Shown here piece by piece: positions 22,124 through 34,999 of a stretch of DNA of 64,000 nucleotides (within the stretch, counting starts at the first letter, position 1; each line of letters opens with the position of its first letter). Position numbers and translations under genes: made by a program. The stretch spans positions 30,339,659-30,403,658 of the forward strand of contig CM060909.1 in NCBI GenBank assembly GCA_030737875.1, in the 5' to 3' direction. This stretch comes from Allium sativum. Taxonomy: Eukaryota; Streptophyta; Magnoliopsida; Asparagales; Amaryllidaceae. The notes under the pieces are model-generated. The model did not search any database. It saw nothing but the letters and a program-made list of their open reading frames with translations, and was not told where the DNA came from.

Positions 22124-23209
22124 TTAGGTGCAGAGTTCTACTAAAGCATACGAGATAAAGAAGTGTGATGCGCCAGAATCTAATAAAGTGCGAACGGGGT
22201 GATCATCAAGATAAACTACACTTTCTACAGAAGTATTTATACCTCGTTGTTGCAGAGGTGGCGCTTCCAGCACATGAACCTGTGCCCCTGGGGTGGATCC
22301 AGCCCTCTGCCCCTGTCCTCGTTTCTTTGGGCAGTCCTTAGCCCTATGGCCCGTCTCACCGCAAGAAAAGCACCCACCATTTTCCTTGGCCTTCTTTTTC
22401 CGGCAGTCCTTTACTAAGTGTCCCACTTTGCCACAGAAATTGCACTTCCTCTTCTCTTTGTTGCCTTTCCCGCCCTTCTTAAAGTCTGTCTTCTTGGGCT
22501 GCAAACCCTCTTTCTTCTTGCCCTTATCCTCTTCATTCAGCAATGCCATTTGCACCAATCTTTCATACGTGGCTCCCATGGGTATATGGGTCATGGACAA
22601 ACTGTGTAATGGCTCATTCAACCCTTTGACGAAACGGAGAGCCTTCTTGTGCGGGGTGTTGACTAGGTCAAGCCCAAACCTAGCCAGCTCATCGAACTGA
22701 TTCACATACTCTCTGACTGTCTTGTCCCCTTGTTTAAGAAATAAGAATTTTTCTAACTGCAAACTTCTTTCTGCATCTGAGAGAAATTTGGTCTCAAACC
22801 TTGCCCTAAAGTCCTCCCATGTATCCACTGGTCTTTCAGCATTAGTGACTTCCCACCAGTAGGAAGCCTCGCCCTTCAATAGCCACACTGCCAACTGTAC
22901 TTTTTGTCTATCTTCTACCTCCAAGATGATGAATAGGTCCTCCGTTTCTTTCAGCCAATTTCTAGCTGCTACGAAGGACTCAGTTCCATGGAAATCCCTT
23001 CCTCCCATAGCTTTAAAATCTTTACATATCTTAGCAAACGTGTTTCCCCGAGGAGGAGGTGGAGGAAAAGGTGCTGCTGCAGCTGGATGATTTCCTTCAG
23101 CTGGGGGAGGAGGAACGGTAGGACCTGGCTGAGTGGCCCTTGCTTCTAAGAACCGTCTAAACCAACCAGGTATTGGCACCCATTCTGGCAAGTTAAGTTC
23201 TTGGGACAT
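22124..23209 (-). CDS. Element E: Gag with two zinc knuckles and protease start
   Basis: An open 361-codon frame starting 167 bp from the primer site. The N-terminus is Pro/Ala-rich (residues 25-52), followed by the capsid domain (about 60-230) with [28 protein letters not shown] and [17 protein letters not shown]. After a Lys-rich linker come two intact knuckles ([14 protein letters not shown] about 256-269; [14 protein letters not shown] about 280-293), then the protease motif [10 protein letters not shown] (about 343-352). It runs out of frame soon after the protease active site. Gag itself looks functional, so this copy could still supply particles; that is inference. Confidence 0.92.
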   Translation of the reverse strand: MSQELNLPEWVPIPGWFRRFLEARATQPGPTVPPPPAEGNHPAAAAPFPPPPPRGNTFAKICKDFKAMGGRDFHGTESFVAARNWLKETEDLFIILEVEDRQKVQLAVWLLKGEASYWWEVTNAERPVDTWEDFRARFETKFLSDAERSLQLEKFLFLKQGDKTVREYVNQFDELARFGLDLVNTPHKKALRFVKGLNEPLHSLSMTHIPMGATYERLVQMALLNEEDKGKKKEGLQPKKTDFKKGGKGNKEKRKCNFCGKVGHLVKDCRKKKAKENGGCFSCGETGHRAKDCPKKRGQGQRAGSTPGAQVHVLEAPPLQQRGINTSVESVVYLDDHPVRTLLDSGASHFFISYALVELCT

Positions 23210-23376
23210 GCTGAAACAAAAAGGATAGATTCAAAACGAAGGATAAGAGATAGTACCTATGACTTTGTGGGGACTTTGCCTTTTTAAAATAATATTTTCC
23301 TTTTAAAAATGATTCTTTAAATTTCCTTTTTTGAAAATAAATTTTCCAAAACATTTTATCTTATCTGGTAAACCTG

Positions 23377-23388
23377 GCTCTGATACCA
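23377..23388 (-). other. Primer-binding site of element E (tRNA-iMet)
   Basis: The minus strand reads TGGTATCAGAGC two bases after the LTR end, the same primer as elements A and B. Confidence 0.9.
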
Positions 23389-23390
23389 AG

Positions 23391-26300
23391 TGAAACACCC
23401 CACCTCCGTTAGGGTCACTCTCAAAAGGAATGCCCTAATTTTGGTGGAGGTTTATAAGTACAAGTCACAGATATACAAGACAGATATAAGAACACATATT
23501 TGTAAACAGCGGAAGAACAACAAACTTTATTTCATAAAGTCAAATACGTGTTACAACAACATCCTTTCCAAAAACATGACATAACACTTTCATAATCTGT
23601 CTTGAGTACATCATTTAAAGAAGCATAAATAAAACATAGATAAACTGCAAAAGCCCCATAGTGGATTGTCCAAAGCCATAGTTCAAAACAGGAAAGTCCA
23701 AGCAATACATTTCTCTTCTTCAAGCTGGATGTTGAGGTTGGTCAAGCTGCTGTGTTCCCTCCCTGAGGACCTGGGGGGGGGGGGGGGAAACGGAAGAAAG
23801 AAGACGAAAGAAAAGTAGAGTCAGACATAAAGCCTGAGTAAGTCTAGTACTATTTTGTCTATGAATAAAGAACTGGGTGTGATAAGTATAAACAAGAAGT
23901 GGGCATGCACTATAAACTTGGTTAAGTTGTCTAGGGTCGAATATACTATCGTACCCCATGTTGATCTCTGAACCCATATTAACTAGTTTCCCACTGGCAC
24001 CCCATAATCAGGGTGATGTGATCCATTCAATGATGATCGGCTCCTACTCGCATAGTTACATGTGTCTCACGGCCCCCGATGTTGTAGTTACCTATGCTGG
24101 TCCCACCATGGGGTGTATCAAGTCCCATAGTGGCAACCCGACACAACCTTAGAGTGCACAGGTATGCTACTGGTGTCCAGTGCCTTATTTTTCTGCGCCG
24201 GAGTGTGTGCACGCCCGCACTCCGTTAGAACCTACACTGCTACACCACCGCCGTCGCTTTGACCTCTTATAATCAGCCCAGTAATCGTGCCCCACACTGC
24301 CTAGTTTCAGGGTATCCCGATACACCTTTTAGGGTTACTGCTGAAAAGGGTCCCCCGTTACTAGGTTTTCTATCTCTAGCCAACATGCTAAGTTGGTTAA
24401 GTGTTTCCCTAACCTAACCCCACCAGTCCGTTTAGTTTAGCATGTTCCATTTTGATTAAGTCTTTAGTTCACTTAATCCTAACAATCCTGACTCATCCTT
24501 AATTGTCTTATTAAGGCCCTGACCTCTCACATTAGACAGGTATTGTTGTGGCTGCCTGTTGCCAGTTGGTTCCGGGCAGTCTTATGCCATAACTCAGTCT
24601 AACCTCGGGTCCTTATTGGGCTCCATGTTTAACCTCCCACATTGGATAGGTATTGTTGTGACTACTGGACAGCCGGGCGGTTCCGGGCAGGTTTACATCA
24701 CAACTCAATCCAACCTCGGGTTAAACACATCGTATGTTCTACATTTACATAATTTGTCATTCCTCTTTATTTCTTATATGTAAATATTTGCGGCCCATTA
24801 TTAAATTAATGGTGTAAAGGTTACACCAATCATGGGCCCAACCCATACTTGAACTTGGGCCCTTCTATTTTATATTTTCATTCATTAATAATTTTTAACC
24901 CAACGTTATTTTCCCCCGTTTTACACGTCCGTTTATATATACTGGGCTTAGCCTTTTAAAGCCCAATTTAGCCATGCGAAAAGGGGAGGCTTATGGCGTG
25001 ATTACATACACGAAAAAAAAGGGAAGGTGAGCGTATGAACTTGCAATATGACGTTGGGAATACAAAATAGAAACTGGTGTACTTGCATAGTGGTGACATA
25101 TACTTTGGTCATAAAACATAGGTGACATGAATCAAAGCATGTGAACTTGTAATTGAGATATCATTATTGACACATGAACCTATATTTTTATTTTGGCATA
25201 ATGTCAAACATAAGCATGGCATAAATATTTCTAGCATAAGCATAGCATAATGTCAAACATAAACATGGCATAAATACTTCTAGCATAAACATGGCATAAA
25301 TATTTCTAACATGAAATCATGATTCTTACTTTAGTCATGTAAACTTACAAAAGGGACTTTTTGAACCTAACCTAGCCATGTACCACATATGTCATCATAT
25401 AATTCTTGTAAACAAGATAGACTTAATCATGGATTTCAATTATGCCAAATATCATTCATAGCCTAGCCATATTCATAAGTTTGCAAATAGGTTTTCTAGT
25501 ACAAAAGCATGGCTTAATACATGATGCCAAATTCTCAACATAATTTCCTATGGATTATAATAACCAAACTTGTTCTAATTACTTACAAAATGATTCATGC
25601 ACAAAAATATACATCATGATGGCATAGTAGCAAAAACCCAAACTTGCATAAATTTAAATCAACTACATACATGTAGCTTCAACATGGATTACATAATTTG
25701 CGAAATATTCCAAACGTATACTTGCATAGAACTACCGCATGTAGTTCTTTATAACATGAATAACATAATTCAAGAATATCCAAACGTATATAATATTTCA
25801 AATTGATAAGAACGCACAAATATGAATAACTTTATTGCCATAATTCAAGCATACAAACCAACACAATTGTTTATTCATACCAAAGTAATACTCTACTTAC
25901 AACGGTTTGATGAATTCTCTAGTTTAGGGATTGAAGACGCAAATTCCTTTGTTGAATTGATTTGATTTAGGTCTCTTTAAGCTTTTAATTTTCCTCCTAA
26001 TCCTCTCTCTAGTTGGCGGCTACTCTTAGTCGTTCCTCAGCAACATGGCGGCTATGTTCTTAATTTTGAATGAATAGATTAGGGTTTAGTCTAGGGTTGT
26101 TTATATAGAGGTTAGGAACTGATTAGGACCATTGATGTTGCTTGGATTGATCGTAGCCATTCATTCGATAGAGAGACCAATTAAAACTTGCCACCTAGCC
26201 CTAGTGACAAAGCAGACCACAGAAAATCGGCCAAACATAGACCTGGCCAGCCAGGTTGGCTGGGCTCGACCAGGTCGACACCCCTGTCGATAGGGCTGTC

Positions 26301-26618
26301 GACAGCCTTGTCGACATGGGTAGCCCAGGTCGACAGCCCAGTCGACCTGGGTGGCCTAGGCGGGTGTTTATCCGGCCTGGCCCATTGGGCCCGATTTTTA
26401 ATTATTTTATTCTGTTTGAATTTTAAACTTGATTCTCAAACTTCCGAAGGCCATATCTTCTTCATACGGACTCCGTTTTTCGAAAACTCGGACTCTATTT
26501 CGCATATTTTTCCGAGACGAACGCAATGGCGTATCCCGTTTCCCTTGGTTCTTTGATTTCAAATTAATTATACTTTAATTTGTTAATTTCACAGTTATAG
26601 AATTTTCGGGGTGTTACA
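23391..26618 (-). repeat. 5' LTR of element E
   Basis: 3,228 bp, close to 99% identical by eye to 15,080-18,305. The poly-G run near 23,774 differs in length, and scattered substitutions are mostly transitions. The promoter TATA-like site is at 26,100-26,107 and the palindrome array at 26,274-26,346. Confidence 0.93.
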
Positions 26619-26623
26619 GTACA

Positions 26624-29308
26624 CCTCATGTATAAGCGTTCTATAAGTTGTATATTCGATGTATAAGTTATATATCCGTTGTAAAAGTGATATATTCGTT
26701 GAAATAAATTGAAATGATATTGAAATGAAATATAGTTATATACATATATATATATACTCCCCTCGTCCATAGACCATGGACGATATATATTGGTTGTGAT
26801 GTTGTTTGGATAATTGGTTGGTGTGAAATTTGGTGAATATCATGAATGGTTGATTTGAAATGATTGATTGTGATTGAAATCCCAATAGGATTAGTTTATG
26901 GGAAAACTCGTCTGCGTACGAACTAGATATTAAAACTCCCCGTTGTCCAAAACCGCGAGGTTTTAAGGTAGAGCGAGGACCCGTACTAGGGACGGTGCCG
27001 GTTTTAACTACCCTGTCGTTATGCTGCCGAAATTTTCAATAATATTCATGTGTTAGAATAATTTTCATGTGTTGAAACTATATTCATGTGTTAAATAGAA
27101 ATTCACGTGTTAAATGAAGCTCATTTGTTGAATAAATTCTTTGAAAGATAAAAATAACATTTTTATTATATAAATAGACTATATAAAATATTAGTATTTT
27201 AAATAAATTGTTTTAACACGAAAAATAACATTTTTACCTTATGTATGGATATATAAAATAATCGTGTTTTGAAATAAATTGTTTTACAATAAAAATCACA
27301 TTTTTATTATATATATAAACTATATTCATGTGTTGAATAGAAATTCATGTGTTGAATGAAGCTCATGTGTTGAATAAATTCTTTGAAAGATAAAAATAAC
27401 ATTTTTATTATACATATCAACTATAGAAAATATTCATGTGTTGAATAAAGGACTAGAACGATAAAAATCATATTTTTATCGTATGTGTGAAGTCGAAAAC
27501 ATTCATGTGTTGAATATATAGATTGAACAATAAAATCTACATTTTTATTGTGAATACGAAGTGCTATAAATATTCATGTGTTGAATAAATATTTTTGATG
27601 ATAAAAATATCATTTTTGTCAAATATATGAAGTGAATATGGTTTTGAAATCGAAGAATGGATTATGTTTATATATATATAAATATAATTAAAATATAGTG
27701 AATAACGAAGCTGCAGTTCGTGTTTTGAAACTGTGATTTCAAACGATTAGTGCGGGAGATCCGACCATCGGATTTTCCCGAAACTGAAACCGTTGGGTTC
27801 GCTTTGGAAATATCTTTCCAACGACACCCACTTTGTGAAGATCCAACGGTTGGATTGTCTGGAATGTTTAATTCAAATCTGAAGAAAAACAACGCCAGAA
27901 TCGATTATATTTATATATATATATAAATATAATTAAATTAAATCGAATAACGACGCTGCAGTTCGTATTTTGAAATCGTAACTTCAAACGATTATACCAG
28001 GTGATCTGACCATCGGATTTTCCCAAAACTGAAACCATTGGATTCATTTTGAAAAGATCTTTCTAATGATATAAAATTTGTGAAGATCCAACGGTTAAAT
28101 TTTCAGATATGTGTAAATCAAATCTGAAGAAAAACAACGCCACGGCCGCGTTATGGCCTGAAGCGTCGTTTGAGTGAATTGGCTATTTTTAAATAAATAA
28201 AAATAGCGATAAATCGTGATAAAATATTATAAACAATATGGAATGGAAATAAACTGAAATTGCTCTGTTTATGTGATATTTGATGGTTGAATGTGTTGGG
28301 CGTGAAAATTACATTAAAGAACAGAATTATTGATGTCGAATAATTTAACCATTGAAATGAATTGATTTAAAATTCTAAATATACGTGAATTATTTGAAAA
28401 GGCCGAGTTAATTCTCATTTCAAATAATTGATCGACGATTGAAAGTCGAAGATATGAAGACGGTGCAAGATCGATGGTCTTCACGTCTAATGGAGGGGTG
28501 CTACTGATGCTCATGATAAAAGTAGCTACCTTGAAGGGGCTGAAGTAGTAGCTGTCCGGACGTACTTGTTGATTGTACGGATATGCGAGGTATTGAGTGT
28601 CTCTGGTTTCGTTCAGACCGAGAACAAACTTGTAAATGGACTGTGTGTCTGACATTGGATTTTGTTCTGTGCTTAGTGATCTCTAATAAATATATATATC
28701 TGTTTGGCGGCGGAGAATTTATTCTCTTGCTTAACCCCCTTCTCTGAGACGTACGAGCTCAGAGGTTATATATTGATAGAAATCAGTCGCATGGAGTGAA
28801 TTGCCTGTGTGGCATACCTAAGTGGAGGATGATCAAGGCTTTTGTTGAAAAGCAAAGTCTTGTAGTGGATGATCAAAGCATGGCCTGTGTGGTGTAGCTT
28901 TGTTTATAACGTTGATTCGCGAGCCTCAGACCCCGGTATGAACCAGAAACGGGAGAGGACCTCAGGGAGGGCATGTGTTTCTTTCTAGCTAGGGTGGTGT
29001 CAGTGACCTACCAGCCCTGACATTTATATTATTTTCACTTGTGTGGTTGTTGCTGTGGCGAGGCGCCTCGGATATATCAGTGACTGTGGAGCCGATGGAG
29101 TCATAGGATTCATTTACGCCCCAAAGGGCGGGGAAACGCAGTGTTCAGGCATTTTAATCCACATCGGTGGACCGGCCCTGACGATCCAAGGGTCGATGCG
29201 TTCAGATCCTGAGGCCCGAGCTAGAGAGTCTCGAATTCGGTAAGGACTATCTTTTGCCTTGGTTCATGACGGAAATCCAATTTCCAAATACGACATTGTG
29301 CAATTTTG

Positions 29309-29359
<51 letters not shown>

Positions 29360-30091
29360 GGTGACATGATATATGGTAACCATGCCGTTTAAGATTGATA
29401 GTTATGATTGAAATTGTTTTTGAAACATATATACATTAGCAATAATATCAAATGATTTGTTTTGCTCGTATCAAGCATATTTTGGCCATTATAAGGTAAA
29501 ACTCTATCCTCCGGTTTGTGTTGCATTGTGTGATGGGAACAGAGTCTTATAATGGCTTCATTTTTATAAAAAGCATTGCGATGTTTAAAAGATTTACTTG
29601 TTTAAAGCACTGGCAATCCAGTGGAGTAAACCCGTTCCGTGATAGTGGCGTGGTCCTGTGATTGGCCATATTATAAAATGTGTTAAGTAGATTTCTCATA
29701 CCAGTCCCATGACTGACTCGTGGTTTGTTTCACTTGCAAACTCAGGTGCCCCTTTTTCTACACGGGCATCCTTGTATTCAGGTTTTAGCAGGCTCTTTCT
29801 GGATGGCTGGAGCTGAAGATGGATTCTATCATTTATCTCTTTTTATGCTGTTCAGCTCCTATTGTACATATTATGTTCTATTTTCCGCTGTAGACATTTA
29901 TGTATAGCTGAACTATATTTGTACTAAGTATGATCCTATATACTGTGTAACTCTGATGATTATGTTTATCCGGTGTATTCTATTGTACATTATCTGGTGT
30001 ATTTAATTATTTCTATTCTGCTATATCTATTTATGTGTTATATTCCAAACATTACCCTTGCCACAGCCTTATGGGGTTTGGGGTCGTCACA
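26624..30091 (+). repeat. 3' LTR of element A, second part
   Basis: Continues from 15,079 after the duplicated GTACA and aligns with 4,877-8,322. Includes the hairpin motif (26,764-26,782), the repeat array (27,040-27,620), the 246-bp pair (27,660-28,150), the conserved leader block (28,918-29,071), a (TA)23 run (29,313-29,358) where the 5' LTR has only (TA)5, and the end GGGGTCGTCACA. Confidence 0.9.
29313..29358. repeat. (TA)23 microsatellite
   Basis: 46 bp of pure TA. The orthologous position in the 5' LTR of A (7,581-7,590) has five TA units, so the difference arose after insertion. Confidence 0.95.
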
Positions 30092-30818
30092 TTCCCGGTA
30101 CGCTATTTTTGTACGCACCGCAATGCCATTTTGGACACCAAATTACCCGATCTTCAAAAATAATAAACTATATACCTATCCTGACTCTAAACATCGATAC
30201 GAACTCAACGGAACTGGTATTGTAGCTTAATTCAATCATTTGCTCAAGTCACACTCATATATCTCTCTATTAAATTAAATTAATTTAATTACGCGCTATA
30301 GAAATTGAATGGGCGTTTACAGCTACCGTGACCACATACGACATCGGTTTACCATGCAATTTAATACCGTGCAATAATTTAACGTTACGGTTCCAATGAC
30401 ACTAATTTCATCGAAAACGGAGTCCGTTTGCAAAATTGATATTTTAAAGGCCTATAATTTAAATAATGATTTTCATAGCGACTACTTTAAAATTTGATTT
30501 GACCATAATTAACAATCTATAACACGGAATCTGAATTTTTCTCTTTCATATGAAAAATATAATCATCACGATTCCAACGTTTCTTGTTTCATAGGAATCC
30601 GACTTATATTGGATTCTGAATATTCAGTTGAAGTTCGAAATTCCATATTACGAACTACAGCTCCATTTCGAGCTTGATTTATAATTATACAAATATATAA
30701 TGTTCAAACTCCATTTAAATAACGAATTCAATATTAAAATCCTTAAATATTCCAAATAAAATATTTAAAATAATAAATTAAATTAAATATTTGACTGCTA
30801 AAAATGCGGGTCGTTACA
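30092..30818 (-). mobile_element. LTR C, right part (LTR start)
   Basis: The minus-strand LTR begins TGTAACGACCCGC at 30,818 and runs left to the A insertion at 30,091, continuing at 3,331. It shares GAAGTT(C/T)GAAAT and the nearby GAACTAC motif with LTRs A' and D. Its start abuts a truncated gag of element B, so C was inserted into that gene. The second target site lies outside the window. Confidence 0.75.
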
Positions 30819-31116
30819 ACAAGTCTCCAAAGATACGAACACAAGAATCCATCCACCTCTGAACCTCTTCATCTGGATTAGTTCCTTTGAATAGCTTCTC
30901 TTCTACAGATGTATAATATTTGCACAGCTTCGCAAAATCCACAACCCTAGGCAATTGAACACCTACATCTACTGTGGCTGGCATCGGAGTGGGTTCCCTT
31001 TGCATGAATGCCTCCACCATGGCTTCAGACACGGCTGGGTAGTCTGGTGTGCCGCCATTACCCCCTCCAGGCATAGCCCCTTCCCTAGCAGTACGTCTTG
31101 AAGCATGTCGACTCAT
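30819..31116 (-). pseudogene. Gag N-terminus of element B, cut by LTR C
   Basis: From the likely ATG at 31,116 (MSRHASRRTAREGAMPGGG) about 99 codons remain: a Gly-rich head, then VDFAKLCKYYTSVEEKLFKG and EEVQRWMDSCVRIFGDL, matching the start of the chromoviral Gag capsid domain. Reading frame and similarity stop exactly where the LTR C terminus begins. An ATG 60 bp upstream is possible but lies in the leader. It sits 160 bp from the primer site, as expected for a 5' gag. Confidence 0.75.
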
Positions 31117-31275
31117 TCTAAATCTGCAATTTGGAATGATTAGCCACTTACAAGAAAAACTGCTAAAGAAGTACAAACGCTACTATACTATATAGTATAC
31201 ATTCAATTGAAATCTACAAATATGTCTCTTATACGTAATTACGTCATGGAACTTTGGCTAAAATCGTTAACCAGA

Positions 31276-31287
31276 GCTCTGATACCA
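31276..31287 (-). other. Primer-binding site of element B (tRNA-iMet)
   Basis: The minus strand reads TGGTATCAGAGC, preceded by the LTR end GGTCATCACA at 31,290. It shows that the sequence to the right is a 5' LTR of a minus-strand element. Confidence 0.9.
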
Positions 31288-31289
31288 AA

Positions 31290-32031
31290 TGTGATGACCG
31301 CCCATAACCCCTGCACTAAACAAGAGGAATAATGCGCTGAAAGGTGTGCTAGGTAGCTGTGGACGATTATCATAGGTAAACAACAACATCGGAACCTGTC
31401 GTAACTCACATCGTAAAAATAAAATATAATAGAATATGTACAACAGGTATTAATAGTGAAGCAGAAAACACCAAACTTCCATAACAACTAGAAAGTAATA
31501 TCCATACACGTGGATAACAACAATAGTGTTTATACAACTTTACCTCACTACAACACTCAGTGAAGAATAACAGACAGTGGAAATCCAAATACTATATAGG
31601 TAAGGTAATACGCTAACCTTCCGCTTGCCTCTAAACTACAACATCGTCCTCACTAAACTATCACCTGCTACCTAGTCTGGCCATCCACAACCGGATGAAC
31701 AACCCAAGGTAATAAGAGGGAAACATAAAACCTTGAGTCAGACAACAGCCTTAGTAGGTGATAAAACAGATAACAAACATCATCAATAAAGTATATGAAA
31801 ATGGATAGATATACATACTAATCTACTCATGACACCAGAAAAGAACTCAACCCTGTCTTCCCCACATTGGATAGTGATAGCTTTTACAACAACATTTCAA
31901 CCATACATCCAGGGAAATCAGAACACCCATTCAATCGTGGCAAAACACTCATGTTATCCAAATTATATATCTTATGTAAACCATCCTAATCAAACTCAAC
32001 ATTCCTCATGCACAAGCCCCAGAGGCCTAAA
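31290..32031 (-). repeat. 5' LTR of element B, distal part
   Basis: Ends GGTTATGGGCGGTCATCACA, almost the same as the end of LTR F (45,899). Its sequence matches the last 500-740 bp of LTR F in reverse. It is split from the rest of the LTR by solo LTR A'; CTAAA at 32,027-32,031 is repeated at 37,784-37,788. Confidence 0.88.
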
Positions 32032-34439
32032 TGAGACGACCCGATTTCCCGTTCTCACGGAAACAAGGTTATCTTTGGAATATAACACAGAAACATATAA
32101 TAGCAGAACAGAATTAAATAAGTACACCAGAATGAACAACAAAATATACTGGATAAAAGTAATCATCAGAGTTACACAGTATACAGGATCTTACTTAGTA
32201 CAAATACAGTTCAGCTATACATAAATGTCTACAGCGGAAATAAACAAAATATGTACAATAGGAGCTGAACAGCATAAAAGGAAATAAATGATAGAATCCA
32301 TCTTCAGCTCCAGCTATCCAGAAAGAACCAGCTAAACCTGAATACAAGGCTGCCCGTGTAGAAAAAGGGGCACCCGAGTTTGAGAGTGAAACAAACTACG
32401 AGTGAGTCATGGGACTGGTATGAGAAATCCACTCAACACATATATAATTGGCTAATCACAGGACCACGCCACTTTCGTGGAACGGGTTTACTCCATTGGA
32501 TTGCCAGTGCTCTAAAACAAATCTTTCTTTTAAACATCGCTATGCTTTTTATAAAAATGAAGCCGTTATAAGACTCAGTTCCCATCACACAATGCAACGC
32601 AAACCGGAGGATAGAGTTTTTACCTTATAACGGCCAAAACATGCTTGATACGAATAAAACAAAGGCATTTGATATTATTACTAGTGTTTATATGTTTTGA
32701 AAACAATTTCAAATCATAACTATCAATCATAGACGACATGAGCGTCCCATGCCACTATGTCGCCAAATATATATACAATCGAAACCGCATCGTCACGTAT
32801 TTGGAAATTGGATTTCCGTCATGAACCAAGGCAAAAGATAGTCCTTACCGAATTCGAGACAATCTAGCCCATGTCTCCGGAACAGCCGCAACTGCCCCTT
32901 GGATCGTCAGGGCCGGTCCACACGGAGTGGATTATAGTGCCTGAACAATACGTTCCTCCGCCCTTTGGGGCGTAAACGAGCCAACGAATGACTCCATCGG
33001 ACCCGGATCGTCCGATCAAACCGAGGCGCCTCGCAACAGCAACAACCACATAGGTGAAAAGTATATAAATGTCAGGGCTGGTAGGTCACTGACACCACCC
33101 TAGCTAGAAAGAAACGCATGTCCTCCCTGATGTCCTCTCCCGTTTTAGGTTCATACCGAGGTGTGAGGCTCGCGAATTCACGTTATACACAAAGCTATGC
33201 CACACAGGCGGGGCTTTGATCATCACCACAAGACTTTGCTTTTCAACAGAAGTCCTGATCACTGCATCTTAGCATGCCACACAGGCAATTCATGCCATGC
33301 GACTGATGTCCATCGATATACAACCTCTAAGCTCGTGCGTCTCAGAGAAGGGCGTTAAGCAGAAGAATAAATTCTCCGCCGCCAAACAAATGTATATTTA
33401 ACAGAGATCAATCAACACAGAATAAAATCCAATGTCGGACACACAGTCCATTTACAAGTCCGTTCTGGGTCTGAACGAAACCGGAGGCACTAAATACCTC
33501 GCAAACCCTTCGATCAACACGTACGTCTGAACGATCACCACTCATTATCCATATTTCGGGATGCCTCCCAATCAGGACCTCGGTTACCATCCAAACGAGG
33601 TGAAGATCTCCGGTCTTCGACCATCGTCTTCATCTTCGAATTTCAATCGTCGGTCGATTATTCGAAATGAGAATTAACTCGGCCTTTTCAAATAAATCAC
33701 GTATATTTAGAAGTTCAAATCGATTTATTTCAATGGTTAAATTATTCGACAACACCAATTGTGTTCTTTAATGTAATTTTCACACCAAACACATTCAACC
33801 ATCAAAAGCCACATAAATCAAGCAAATTCAGTTTATTTCCATTCCATATCGCTAACGATATTTTATAACTAGTTATCGCTATTTTTATTTATTTTAAAAT
33901 AGCTATTATATTCAAAACGACGTTTCGGGCCATAACGTGGCCGTGGCGCTGTTTTTCTTCAGATTTGATTTACACATATCTGAAAATCTAACCGTTGGAT
34001 CTTCACAAAATTTACATCATTAGAAAGGTCTTTTCAAAACGAATCCAACGGTTCCAGTTTCGGGAAAATCCGACGGTCGGATCTCCCGGTACAATCGTTT
34101 GAAATTTCGATTTCAAAATACGAACTGCAGCGTCGTTATTCGATTAAATATAATTATATTTATATATATAAATAAATATAATCGTTTCTGGCGCTGTTTT
34201 TCTTCAGAATTGAATTAAACATTCCAGACAATCCAACCGTTGGATTTTAACAAGGTTGGTGCCGTTGGAAAGATTATTCCAAGGCGAACCCGACGGTTGA
34301 GGTTTCGGGAAAATCCAACGGTCGGATTTCCCGTACTAGTTGTTTGAAAACACGGTTTCAAAACACGAACTGCACGGCTTCGTTTCGTTTTAATTTTATT
34401 TATATTTATATATTTATATAAATATAGTTCATTCAATGA

Positions 34440-34805
34440 TTTCCATATCGTTTTCACTTCAAATATTTTTCTAACTCCTTAAATTTTGGAAAAATTTCGC
34501 CATAACCTCCCCTGCACCGGGAGCATCGGGAAATCGCAAATAGCGTTCCCGGTCCTTCTAATCTCAAAAAGAAAAAGAAGAAGCCAAGCGGCTAGCCAAC
34601 AGGCTCAAAATCATCACCCAAACAAATCAGTAAATGTGTACCTATTTGTCGGGCACAAAATTTTATTCCTCTTCTCTAGCCCCTTTGCTATAACCTGTTC
34701 AATGAATATGCATGTACATATATATACAGTTCTTATCATTTATCAATTTCTATTCGACTTCATATTTGATTTCTATTTGGTTTAAAAACTCCATTCATTC
34801 TAATG
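34440..34805 (-). repeat. Segment of LTR A' homologous to A's post-pol internal region
   Basis: Reverse-complemented, it aligns with 13,040-13,420. Shared strings include GAACAGGTTAT, CCCGACAAATAGGTACA, TTGGCTAGCCGCTTGG and GGAGGTTATGG, in the same order and sense relative to the elements. LTR A lacks it at the equivalent point (near 5,930). Confidence 0.75.
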
Positions 34806-34999
34806 TTACATAAATAGGTGCAAATCATTTCACTAGCTAATTAATGAATATTTCATCTCATATATGTTTATTTTGAACAAGTGGCTATTTTTAACACTTC
34901 ACATTTCAACGATTTATGCATACAATAAAAATGTGATTTTTATTGTAAGACGATTCATTTCAAAACACTATTTTTCTATATAGTTCATATAGTCGATAA

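Larger units (their letters stand above)
15080..26618 (-). mobile_element. Element E: young Ty3/gypsy chromovirus nested in A's 3' LTR
   Basis: An 11,539-bp element on the minus strand with perfect 5-bp target duplication GTACA on both sides. The 5' LTR is 23,391-26,618, primer site 23,377-23,388, gag 23,209 to 22,124, pol down to 18,816, polypurine tract 18,306-18,325 and 3' LTR 15,080-18,305. LTR ends are TGTAACACCCC and GGGGTGTTTCA, an imperfect inverted repeat. The LTRs differ at roughly 25-30 positions by eye (about 1%), so insertion was recent. The polyprotein nevertheless has two frameshifts, two stops and a further indel, so it probably arrived as a defective copy or was mutated very quickly. 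Confidence 0.95.
3332..30091 (+). mobile_element. Element A: Ty3/gypsy chromovirus (Tekay/Del-like), interrupted by element E
   Basis: Complete but dead LTR retrotransposon on the plus strand: 5' LTR 3,332-8,322, primer site 8,327-8,338, gag-pol 8,575-12,834, polypurine tract before 13,533, and 3' LTR 13,533-15,079 plus 26,624-30,091. The LTRs (about 5.0 kb each) rival the internal region (5.2 kb). The 5-bp flanks are ATCCC (3,327-3,331) and TTCCC (30,092-30,096), a target duplication with one mismatch. By eye the first 280 bp of the two LTRs differ at about 5-6% of sites, so A is clearly older than its guest E. The clade is inferred from the chromodomain, domain order and LTR length. Confidence 0.9.
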
